A DNA stretch of 11,845 nucleotides. Source: JBBRZF01 sp038236965 (lineage in GTDB: Bacteria > Acidobacteriota > Terriglobia > Terriglobales > Acidobacteriaceae). The notes beneath the pieces are model-generated. The model worked only from the letters and a program-made list of their open reading frames with translations. It had not been told where the DNA came from and did no database searches. Below are positions 6,708-11,845 of the stretch, in pieces (position 1 is the stretch's first letter; the number at the start of each line of letters is the position of its first letter). The position numbers and the translations under genes are program-made. The stretch lies in assembly GCA_038236965.1 (NCBI GenBank), contig JBBRZF010000111.1, positions 1 through 11,845 on the forward strand, written 5' to 3'.

Positions 6708-8342
6708 TACCTTCTCTCGGCGGCAGCGCGACCGTTGTGGCTCTCTCAGAAAACTATTTCTCTCCATCTCAAATCTTTCAAGTTCAGCCTGAATCTGCTG
6801 GTCGGGCCATCCCAATGCCTCGCCGATTCGTTCAGCAGCTTGGCGACTGGCAAACTCATTCCACGATGCGCTGAGTGCAACCGGCACACGCCTCAGAAGA
6901 ATATCGCCTAGCGTAGCGGCACATTCATAGCGAACCGCGTCCACCGCTTCCGCGACGATGTGATTGGTGCAGGCTGCAAGCGTGGCTGCAAGCGATGAGC
7001 GTTGGCGCGCGAGACGTGCGATGCACATTGCCCGCGGTCCATGCCAGGCTGCGATTTCGCGAGCCGATTCTACGTTGATGTGAGCGGTGCGGGCTACGAA
7101 GTGTGCCCATTGCGCAAGCGTAGACTCCATGCCGCTGGCCTGGCCCACCGCAGCAAATGGCATGAATGGCTCGGGAACGGAGAGCCCGATTGCGCGCGCG
7201 CAGTCGCGAGCCAGCGACGCAGCCGTAGTCAGCTTGCCGCCGATGACAGAGATGAGGCCAGCGGCGCCTTCCGACACATGATCGTGAAGTATGTGCCGAC
7301 GGGTGATCGCCGAAGGCAGCTCGCCCTCAACGAAGGGCAGCGGGCGAATCCCGGAAAATGCATAAGCGATATCTTGTTCAGTCGCACGCGCGTTGGGAAA
7401 CGCCTTGTTCACCGCGTCCAGCAGATAATCGATCTCTGTCCCGGATGGTTGCGCTCCCGACGGATCTTCGCGATCCGGAATCTCCGTAGTGCCGACCAGC
7501 AGTTGTGAGTTCCAGGGTATTACGAAGATAGGGCGCCCATCACTGGCTTGCATGAATAAGGCCGACTGGGGCGCTCCGTTGAAGCGCGACAGCACGATAT
7601 GGGAACCACGTACACCGCCGATCATCGGACCGCCAGTATCGAGCGAAGCCTTTGCGCAAAGATGATCCGCCCAAGGTCCGGTGGCGTTGATGAGGTGCGT
7701 TCCCTTCACGATCGATTCCTGGTCGGTGAACAGATCACGGCACCGGACGCCGACAGCCTTTCCGTCGTGCAGCACGAAATCGAGGACATCGGTGTGATTG
7801 CGAACGACGGCACCGGCTGCTATGGCTTCGATGAGCCATTCGGCTACCAGTCGTTCGGGAAATTCGCATTGTGCATCTTCGTAATGGAAGAGTGCCCAAT
7901 TCCGTCCGGCGTCGAGTTGGTTCTCAAGTTCCCATAAGTCTGAACGCCGCGAGGTTGCCGGGCGTGTTCCGGCCAGTTTGCGATAGAGCCAAAGTGCAGT
8001 CCTTACTTCTAGTCCGGAGTGACGACTATCGGGTCCGAGCGCGAGTACGAAGTTCATCGGGCGAACGAGGTTAGGATGTTGCCGCAGCAGGCGTTCGCGC
8101 TCGCGAAGCGATTCTCGTACCAATCCGATCTCGGCATGTTGCAGGTAGCGAAGCCCGCCGTGGATGATGCGCGTAGAGCGACTGGTGGTGCCGGAGGCAA
8201 AGTCATTGCGCTCTAGTAGCAGTACGCGCCTATGGGCGCGGGCACACTCCCGGGCGATGGCGACTCCATTGATTCCTCCGCCGACGATGATCACATCGAA
8301 TCGCTCGCCCAGAGGAGGGCGGATTGGCAAGCTGCTGCTCAC
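6657..8342 (-). CDS. glpD: Aerobic FAD-dependent glycerol-3-phosphate dehydrogenase
   Basis: Membrane-associated flavoprotein of 561 residues that oxidises glycerol-3-phosphate to dihydroxyacetone phosphate and passes electrons to quinone. The N-terminal FAD site is FDVIIVGGGINGVAIA (about 15-30), then LLLERNDFASGTTSRSTRII and HGGLRYL (41-67). INATGPWAD (218-226), SGIRPLP (330-336) and VIGGKLTT (366-373) are further GlpD blocks, and the C-terminal helical domain carries YECAATLGDILLRRV (about 492-506). The start is GTG 8342; an in-frame TAA two codons upstream rules out an earlier start. No clear Shine-Dalgarno is present. The last ~30 residues are basic and variable, and the final 17 codons overlap the convergent phosphodiesterase gene. 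No glpK or glpF is adjacent, which fits supply of glycerol-3-phosphate from phospholipid turnover. Confidence 0.95.
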   Translation of the reverse strand: MSSSLPIRPPLGERFDVIIVGGGINGVAIARECARAHRRVLLLERNDFASGTTSRSTRIIHGGLRYLQHAEIGLVRESLRERERLLRQHPNLVRPMNFVLALGPDSRHSGLEVRTALWLYRKLAGTRPATSRRSDLWELENQLDAGRNWALFHYEDAQCEFPERLVAEWLIEAIAAGAVVRNHTDVLDFVLHDGKAVGVRCRDLFTDQESIVKGTHLINATGPWADHLCAKASLDTGGPMIGGVRGSHIVLSRFNGAPQSALFMQASDGRPIFVIPWNSQLLVGTTEIPDREDPSGAQPSGTEIDYLLDAVNKAFPNARATEQDIAYAFSGIRPLPFVEGELPSAITRRHILHDHVSEGAAGLISVIGGKLTTAASLARDCARAIGLSVPEPFMPFAAVGQASGMESTLAQWAHFVARTAHINVESAREIAAWHGPRAMCIARLARQRSSLAATLAACTNHIVAEAVDAVRYECAATLGDILLRRVPVALSASWNEFASRQAAERIGEALGWPDQQIQAELERFEMERNSFLREPQRSRCRREKVLPVAIDVAPTGAERIA

Positions 8343-8473
8343 ATTGATTTAGGATGCAGGATGGCTGCAGCGAGTGGGTAGGGGTAGGCAGAAGGCAGGA
8401 CCAGCCTGAAAGCAGGGCGTCGCTGTGTTTGCCGACATGACAATACAGATTCCGGAGATGCGCTTGTATCACC

Positions 8474-8498
8474 GTTGTTGTGCATGGTTGTTGTGCAT
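8474..8498 (+). repeat. 12-bp direct repeat upstream of the methyltransferase gene
   Basis: GTTGTTGTGCAT occurs at 8474-8485 and again at 8487-8498, one base apart (13-bp period, over one helical turn). It lies in the divergent region between glpD and the methyltransferase, ending 11 bp before the ATG. It could be an operator or a chance duplication; the sequence alone does not decide. Confidence 0.6.
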
Positions 8499-8509
8499 AA
8501 TAGAGGGAC

Positions 8510-9268
8510 ATGTCCTCGCAGGAAATATCAGCTCACGCACCGCCCTCGTTGCCGCGCGCCTTCGTCGCCTGGATGCAGGAGTCCGTTGCCTATCGCGGCC
8601 TGTGGCGGACGCTCACGCATCTGGGTGCGGAGCTATGGCGCTTTGCCAAGGACAGCACTCCGGAGGAACGTCGTAACCGATTTGGCGACATTGATTACGA
8701 CTGCGACTACGCGGTGGATACGACTTGGGCTCGTCTGCCCATCACAGTGCGTCTGCGCGAGATATTCTGCGAGCGCCAATATCAGCCGAGCGTGCCCGAT
8801 GAATTCCGCGAGATGATGCAGCGCATCGAAGCCGACCTGAGCGAATTCACCTTCATCGATCTAGGTTCCGGCAAAGGACGCGCTCTTCTGCTGGCCTCGG
8901 AATATCCGTTCCGCCGCATCATCGGCGTGGAAGTGCAGGAGGAGCTGCATCGAATCGCCGAGCGGAATATCGCGCAGTTCGACTCGCCAGCGCGAGTCTG
9001 CGACGAGATAGTTTCGCATGTGGGCGATGCGCGCGACTACGAGTTTCCCGACGGACCGCTGTTCGTCTACCTCTTCAATCCCTTTCCTGAATACGTGCTG
9101 CGCATGGTGACGGAGAACTTGCAGCGCTCGCTGGAGCAGAATCCGCGCGCCGCGTTCGTGGTCTACAACACGCCGGAATGCGGGTTCATCCTGAACGACG
9201 CCGCTGCGCTCACGCGAGCCATCACAACCATCCACTATTCGATCTATGTCTCGACGGATGGACACTGA
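8510..9268 (+). CDS. Class I SAM-dependent methyltransferase
   Basis: A 252-residue cytoplasmic protein. Residues 1-110 are a helical N-terminal region; the Rossmann-type fold follows. Motif I is FIDLGSGKGRALLLAS (115-130), the acidic ribose contact is GVEV (Glu141), motif II/III contains VGDARDY (161-167), and motif IV is LFNPFPEYVL (178-187), an NPF variant of the NPPY-type loop. Such NPF/DOT1-like enzymes are common in bacteria, mostly with unknown substrates; I cannot name one here. ATG 8510 is supported by AGAGGG six bases upstream. The ferredoxin gene begins 24 bp after the stop, so the two are probably co-transcribed. Confidence 0.87.
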   Translation: MSSQEISAHAPPSLPRAFVAWMQESVAYRGLWRTLTHLGAELWRFAKDSTPEERRNRFGDIDYDCDYAVDTTWARLPITVRLREIFCERQYQPSVPDEFREMMQRIEADLSEFTFIDLGSGKGRALLLASEYPFRRIIGVEVQEELHRIAERNIAQFDSPARVCDEIVSHVGDARDYEFPDGPLFVYLFNPFPEYVLRMVTENLQRSLEQNPRAAFVVYNTPECGFILNDAAALTRAITTIHYSIYVSTDGH

Positions 9269-9292
9269 GATTCGGTATGATGGACGGACATC

Positions 9293-9643
9293 ATGCCTAA
9301 ATTCGAGAAACATATCTTCATTTGCACCAACAATCGCGAGCCTGGACACGAGCGCGGCTGCTGCGACCCGGAGAACAAGGGCGAGCTGCTGAGGTCGTTC
9401 AAGACGGCGCTGTCGCTGCGCGGCCTCAAGGGTCGCGTCCGCGCCAACAAGGCCGGTTGCATGGACCAATGCGAGCACGGGCCGACGGTGGTCGTGTACC
9501 CAGAAGCGGTCTGGTATGGACACGTAACCAAGAACGATGTGGACGAGATCGTCGATTCGCACATCGTCGGCAACAAACCGGTCGAGCGACTGATCATTCC
9601 TGACGAATGCCTGAACTCACTCTGCGAACATAAGAAGAAATAG
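9293..9643 (+). CDS. Thioredoxin-like [2Fe-2S] ferredoxin
   Basis: A 116-residue electron carrier with the thioredoxin-like ferredoxin fold, as in Aquifex ferredoxin and the NuoE C-terminal domain. Cluster ligands are visible: Cys11 in IFICTN, Cys23 or Cys24 in RGCC, and Cys56 and Cys60 in AGCMDQC, followed by the family loop EHGPTVVVYPEAVWYGHV. Two more cysteines (106 and 111) near the basic C-terminus lie outside the core and are not expected ligands. ATG 9293 has only a weak GGAC-type upstream match. The gene lies 24 bp after the methyltransferase and ends at a terminator whose stem begins within the stop codon. Its redox partner is not in the window. Confidence 0.92.
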   Translation: MPKFEKHIFICTNNREPGHERGCCDPENKGELLRSFKTALSLRGLKGRVRANKAGCMDQCEHGPTVVVYPEAVWYGHVTKNDVDEIVDSHIVGNKPVERLIIPDECLNSLCEHKKK

Positions 9644-9662
9644 GGGTACCCCCCTGTTTTTT
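9642..9662 (+). terminator. Rho-independent terminator of the methyltransferase-ferredoxin operon
   Basis: The stem AGGGG (9642-9646) pairs with CCCCT (9651-9655) around the loop TACC, followed by G and a run of six T (9657-9662). The stem is short but GC-rich, and it begins inside the TAG stop of the ferredoxin gene. Confidence 0.65.
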
Positions 9663-9680
9663 CCTCTTTCCTGACTCTTT

Positions 9681-9725
9681 GTTTTCAATATTCTAGCGGG
9701 AATGTGTCTGTAAAATATTGAAAAC
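9681..9725. repeat. Perfect 12-bp inverted repeat
   Basis: GTTTTCAATATT (9681-9692) is the exact reverse complement of AATATTGAAAAC (9714-9725), with a 21-nt spacer. As RNA it would form an AU-rich hairpin, without a T-run right after it. The right arm overlaps a degenerate direct repeat: 9713-9737 and 9743-9767 agree at 17 of 25 positions with a 30-bp offset (AAATAT..GA.AAC...GG.GTT). Confidence 0.8.
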
Positions 9726-9772
9726 GCTGGTGTTAGAGGTAGAAATATAGATAACAAAGGGGTTGGGAGCAG

Positions 9773-9800
9773 TTGCCGGTTGCCGGTTGCCAGTTGCCAG
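9773..9800 (+). repeat. Tandem heptamer TTGCCRG, four copies
   Basis: Two copies of TTGCCGG (9773-9779, 9780-9786) followed by two of TTGCCAG (9787-9793, 9794-9800) without gaps. The ordered change from G to A suggests duplication of variant units. It is noncoding and lies just upstream of a strong terminator hairpin. Confidence 0.9.
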
Positions 9801-9820
9801 TTCAAAAACTCCAAACAAAC

Positions 9821-9855
9821 AAAAGGCCGCGCTGGTGAGAGAGCGCGGCCTTTTT
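9821..9855. terminator. Strong bidirectional rho-independent terminator
   Basis: A perfect 13-bp stem AAAAGGCCGCGCT (9821-9833) / AGCGCGGCCTTTT (9842-9854) encloses an 8-nt loop GGTGAGAG, with T-runs on both strands. It could stop read-through from the ferredoxin operon on the plus strand and from the PAS gene on the minus strand. Confidence 0.88.
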
Positions 9856-9983
9856 GATGTCTATATCTATTATGACAGATTGGAGGGGTTCAACTGGACA
9901 TGCTGCGGCGGAAAATTTTCCGTTTGGAATGAGCAGGTTAGGTCGTTTTGGAGGCTCGGAGGGGCTTGACAAGATTTTGGAGG

Positions 9984-10020
9984 ATTGAGTTATTGAGTCA
10001 TTTAGTCATTGAGTCATTGA
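9984..10020 (+). repeat. 8-bp tandem array, unit CATTGAGT
   Basis: About four and a half units in register: ATTGAGT, TATTGAGT, CATTTAGT, CATTGAGT, CATTGA. Single-base variants mark older units. The array is noncoding. Confidence 0.85.
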
Positions 10021-10039
10021 AGGCGGAAGTCAACTTTCG

Positions 10040-10073
10040 CCACCAAGACACGAAGACACGAAGGAAGGCGAAG
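10040..10073 (+). repeat. Short imperfect array of CACGAAGA-like units
   Basis: The segment reads CCACCAAGA, CACGAAGA, CACGAAGG, AAGGCGAAGG. Two clear units of CACGAAGR are flanked by degenerate ones. From general knowledge, arrays with CTTCGTG-type units occur between genes in several environmental bacterial phyla. Confidence 0.7.
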
Positions 10074-10110
10074 GAAATTGGACCCGCGAGCCGAGCGGCA
10101 TACCGCGCCG

Positions 10111-10464
10111 TTACTCGCTGCGCACGAAGTGCGGCATCTCGGCGGGAATTTCCAGCGACAACTCGACGAATCCGCGGTACGCCTCATTCTCATACCAGGG
10201 AGACTGATAGATCAGCTTTTTGATTCCGTTCTTTTCGATCGTATAGACGTTGGCGCGCCCGGCGCTAAGCAACTCCTTCACCTTGGTGAGCGAGGGTTCG
10301 GGGTGGCAAGTGAATAGGTTGGAACCAATCAGCGTGGCGCCTCCGCTGTCCTCGAAGGTGCGAACGGACTTGTCGTTCATCGCCAATATGATTCCGTCCC
10401 GATCACAGACGGTCACCGCTCCGGGGAATTCTTTAATCCAAGCAAAAGCTTCATGATTGGTCAT
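10111..10464 (-). CDS. Single-domain PAS protein
   Basis: A 117-residue cytoplasmic protein made almost entirely of one PAS domain (about residues 8-107): the N-terminal strands GAVTVCDRDGIILAMND, the helical part with FEDSGGATLIGSNLF, then the late strands NVYTIEKNGIKKLIYQSPWY and YRGFVELSLEIP. No kinase, cyclase or DNA-binding domain is attached, so it probably senses a ligand or redox state and signals by protein contact. Cys20 and Cys53 (in TCHPEP) are the only cysteines; a cofactor cannot be inferred. ATG 10464 has AGG about 10-12 bases upstream (GCGAGGCAATAATCA). It is monocistronic, with the bidirectional terminator about 260 bp beyond its stop. Confidence 0.88.
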   Translation of the reverse strand: MTNHEAFAWIKEFPGAVTVCDRDGIILAMNDKSVRTFEDSGGATLIGSNLFTCHPEPSLTKVKELLSAGRANVYTIEKNGIKKLIYQSPWYENEAYRGFVELSLEIPAEMPHFVRSE

Positions 10465-10491
10465 TGATTATTGCCTCGCGAACATCTTCGT

Positions 10492-10528
10492 ATTGTCCCA
10501 TTCTGGATGAGTGTGGGAAGGGAATTTC
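10492..10528 (+). repeat. Direct repeat copy 1 (~38 bp, imperfect)
   Basis: ATTGTCCCATTCTGGATGAG followed by TGTGGGAAGGGAATTT closely resembles 11151-11187 in the same orientation. The copies share the cores TCTGGA, TGAGTGTG, GAAGG and ATTT, with one single-base gap. It lies upstream of the PAS gene. Confidence 0.65.
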
Positions 10529-10601
10529 GCGTTCCCTATGTGTTTTACGTCGCTAATGGGTTCGAATTGATTCTTAGTGTTATGGGGATATATGTCGCCA
10601 A

Positions 10602-10736
10602 CTATTTGGACAAGTCCGCAACATGCAGCCTGAGAATGCAATCTCCCGAATATGCGATTCTGACCCGAAGGCCCTGTCGTATCGGGTCTCCGTGAGACGC
10701 GGCGTTATTGAAGCACGGAACGAGTTCGTAGTCGGA
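10602..10736 (-). pseudogene. Displaced C-terminal end of the small membrane protein
   Basis: Translating the minus strand from 10736 gives SDYELVPCFNNAASHGDPIR, then QGLRVRIAYSGDCILRLHVADLSK and a TAG stop at 10602-10604. It has no start codon, and it joins VEGVVTDFHPMP...SGVPFS in sense exactly where the upstream frame loses meaning. The join at 10737-10740 reads TCA T TCC GAC TAC; removing the T, or restoring two bases to make a Tyr codon (FSYSDY), repairs the frame. Confidence 0.75.
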
Positions 10737-11082
10737 ATGAGAACGGAACCCCACTGACTATAAAGGTCTCGTTCTGATGCCCCGAGTATGGCATGGGGTG
10801 AAAGTCTGTGACGACTCCTTCGACGGTTTCGTATTGCCCCGTACTGTAGGTGTCTTGAGCGCGCTGGTACATGTCCCGAATGCCGGAGACGGGATAAACG
10901 GTCGCCGCAACCAACAAAAACACTCCGTACATGATGCCGACGATGAGCTTTCTCTGCCTGTACCGGGTCACGGCAACAACTGCCGCTATCGTTACAAAGA
11001 CCGCAATCACAACAACGATAACTTGGGGTTGCCACGGGGGCCTTGATTGCAACACGTTGAAAACCGTCTTGTATTCGGTCAC
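10705..11082 (-). CDS. Small membrane protein, conserved type, truncated by a frameshift
   Basis: Conserved small membrane protein, function unknown. The start is best placed at GTG 11082 (VTEYKTVFNVLQ), which resembles family openings I recall; an ATG at 11142 in the same frame would add 20 residues that look like chance sequence. It has two transmembrane helices, about residues 20-40 (VIVVVIAVFVTIAAVVAV) and 48-63 (VGIMYGVFLLVAATVY), then a soluble domain with QYETVEGVVTDFHPMPYSGH and FIVSGVPFS. At 10737 the frame changes: it continues as FRLRTRSVLQ and stops at 10705, while the proper continuation SDYELVPCFNN is read in another frame down to 10602. This is a genuine lesion or a sequencing error; the truncated product lacks about 44 conserved residues. 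Confidence 0.72.
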   Translation of the reverse strand: MTEYKTVFNVLQSRPPWQPQVIVVVIAVFVTIAAVVAVTRYRQRKLIVGIMYGVFLLVAATVYPVSGIRDMYQRAQDTYSTGQYETVEGVVTDFHPMPYSGHQNETFIVSGVPFSFRLRTRSVLQ

Positions 11083-11150
11083 GCGCAACACTCTAACAGC
11101 ATGAACACCTATCGCACGACAGTTGACGGTTCCAGCCCTCATCGTCGCCT

Positions 11151-11187
11151 ATTGTGACACTCTGGATTGAGTGTGAGAAGGCGATTT
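11151..11187 (+). repeat. Direct repeat copy 2 (~38 bp, imperfect)
   Basis: ATTGTGACACTCTGGATTGA followed by GTGTGAGAAGGCGATTT matches copy 1 at 10492-10528 over its length, apart from about seven substitutions and one inserted T. The two copies lie on either side of the frameshifted membrane gene in the same orientation. Confidence 0.65.
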
Positions 11188-11253
11188 ATCTTTGTCCATC
11201 TGTAGGTAAGATGGAACGGCAGTTCGGAGCAGCGACAGTCCAACGAGGCAGAG

Positions 11254-11652
11254 ATGGAATACTTGATCGGTGTGGTATTGGCGCTGGCCACCGTGGTCTT
11301 CGCCAGAGTCGTCGGATTGGATCGCGATCGCGCTTTTTATCCGACGGTGTTGATCGTTGTGGCTTCGTACTACATTCTGTTCGCCGCCATGGGAGCGGAC
11401 GGGCGCACGCTGGCCAAGGAGAGCGTTATCTTTTTGGGATTCGCAGCCGTGGCAGTCGTGGGATTCAAAAGCGATCTACGCTACGTGGCGGCAGCGCTCG
11501 TAGGACACGGCGTGTTCGACTTCATCCATCGTCACCAAATAGCTAATCCGGGAGTGCCGAAATGGTGGCCGGGATTCTGCCTGGCCTTCGATGTTGTGAT
11601 GGGGGCGTGGATGTTTATCGGCGTCCCTTGGCGTCGCAGGAGATTTGAGTAG
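11254..11652 (+). CDS. Conserved multi-span membrane protein, function unknown
   Basis: A 132-residue inner-membrane protein with four or five hydrophobic segments: about residues 3-20, 28-46, 56-71, 76-88 and 106-123. Between the last two lies the most distinctive stretch, GHGVFDFIHRHQIANPGVPKWWPGFC, rich in His, Trp and Pro and probably facing one side of the membrane near the active or binding region. I recall proteins with the same FDF-H-H...IANPGVP...WWP layout in other bacteria, all called hypothetical. ATG 11254 has GAGG about 8 bases upstream (ACGAGGCAGAG). The C-terminus RRRRFE fits a cytoplasmic end by the positive-inside rule. It is a single gene facing away from the frameshifted membrane gene. 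Confidence 0.8.
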   Translation: MEYLIGVVLALATVVFARVVGLDRDRAFYPTVLIVVASYYILFAAMGADGRTLAKESVIFLGFAAVAVVGFKSDLRYVAAALVGHGVFDFIHRHQIANPGVPKWWPGFCLAFDVVMGAWMFIGVPWRRRRFE

Positions 11653-11711
11653 GCGTGGGAGTCTTATGCGGACGATGAATGCGAGTGTAGATACAGTTAG
11701 GGCGAAATGTC

Positions 11712-11797
11712 TCAGCCGTGCCTGCGGCACTTGAATCGATGGAGATGCGGTACCCCGCACTTCGTGCGGGGCTATGGTCAGCCGTGCCTCCGGCACT
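11712..11797. repeat. REP-like palindromic element
   Basis: Two copies of TCAGCCGTGCCTGCGGCACT (11712-11731, and 11778-11797 with one mismatch) flank a palindrome CCCCGCAC-TTC-GTGCGGGG (11753-11771, 8-bp stem). Each outer copy holds its own hairpin, GTGCC-NNN-GGCAC (11718-11730 and 11783-11795). The layout of hairpin, central hairpin, hairpin after a gene end is typical of repetitive extragenic palindromes. There is no T-run right after the stems, so terminator function is doubtful. Confidence 0.8.
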
Positions 11798-11845
11798 GAA
11801 GTCAAAAGCCACACAGAAAACGGGGTTGAAGTTCGGTTGCTGGAA

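Larger units (their letters stand above)
9656..10110. other. Gene-free, repeat-rich intergenic region between the ferredoxin and PAS genes
   Basis: I see no credible gene in this stretch of about 450 bp; the short open frames here have no domain and run across tandem repeats. It holds, in order, an inverted repeat, TTGCCRG heptamers, a strong hairpin terminator, a perfect 14-bp palindrome CGGAAAATTTTCCG (9909-9922), an 8-bp tandem array and a CACGAAG array. Confidence 0.7.

Noticed and set aside
8496..8501. CATAAT as the -10 box of the methyltransferase operon
   Set aside because: The start point would be at about 8508, leaving no room for the AGAGGG ribosome binding site at 8503-8508 in the transcript.
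9763..10223. A possible defence, toxin-antitoxin or CRISPR-like locus in the repeat-rich region
   Set aside because: The repeats are short tandem units without spacers, and no associated cas, toxin or transposase gene is present.
10471..10695. A 74-codon plus-strand open frame between the PAS and membrane genes
   Set aside because: It overlaps the displaced C-terminal segment of the membrane gene on the other strand and has no recognisable sequence or ribosome binding site.
11476..11814. A 112-codon minus-strand open frame at the window end
   Set aside because: It runs through the REP-like palindromes and antisense to the membrane gene, with no domain.

Overview
The window looks like a chromosomal segment of an Acidobacteriota genome, probably Terriglobia. 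The main clues are a VWFA-related protein of the acidobacterial type (TIGR03436-like), a bacillithiol-pathway BshC, moderately high GC, and intergenic DNA rich in small palindromes and tandem repeats. The lineage call is inference from family knowledge; no search was run. Most of the window is ordinary housekeeping and metabolic sequence, and I see no phage, CRISPR array, transposase, toxin-antitoxin pair or defence cluster.

Left part (1-2113): the 3' part of a GMC oxidoreductase of the cholesterol-oxidase-like type, cut by the window edge, then a complete tmRNA (ssrA) on the minus strand with tag ANNQMAYAA and a plausible promoter upstream. Next (2114-3702, minus) is a secreted VWFA-related protein whose reading frame is broken: the signal peptide and first domain are in one frame, the VWA body in another, and about 25-30 family residues between them appear to be missing.

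Middle (3970-9643): bshC (bacillithiol synthesis) is followed by a small CPCC-motif protein whose stop codon overlaps the start of a glycerophosphodiester phosphodiesterase. That gene converges on glpD, and the two coding regions overlap at their 3' ends by 51 bp. The pair forms a short route: glycerophosphodiester to glycerol-3-phosphate to dihydroxyacetone phosphate. Divergent from glpD is a likely two-gene operon, a class I SAM methyltransferase and a thioredoxin-like [2Fe-2S] ferredoxin, closed by a hairpin-plus-T-run terminator.

Right part (9644-11845): a 467-bp gene-free stretch packed with repeats (a 12-bp inverted repeat, TTGCCRG heptamers, a strong bidirectional terminator, an 8-bp tandem array and a CACGAAG array), a single-domain PAS protein, a small two-helix membrane protein disrupted by a frameshift and lying between two similar ~38-bp direct repeats, a conserved multi-span membrane protein, and a REP-like palindromic element at the window end. 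The most notable results are the two broken reading frames, each with its missing frame recoverable, and the density of small repeats in this segment.
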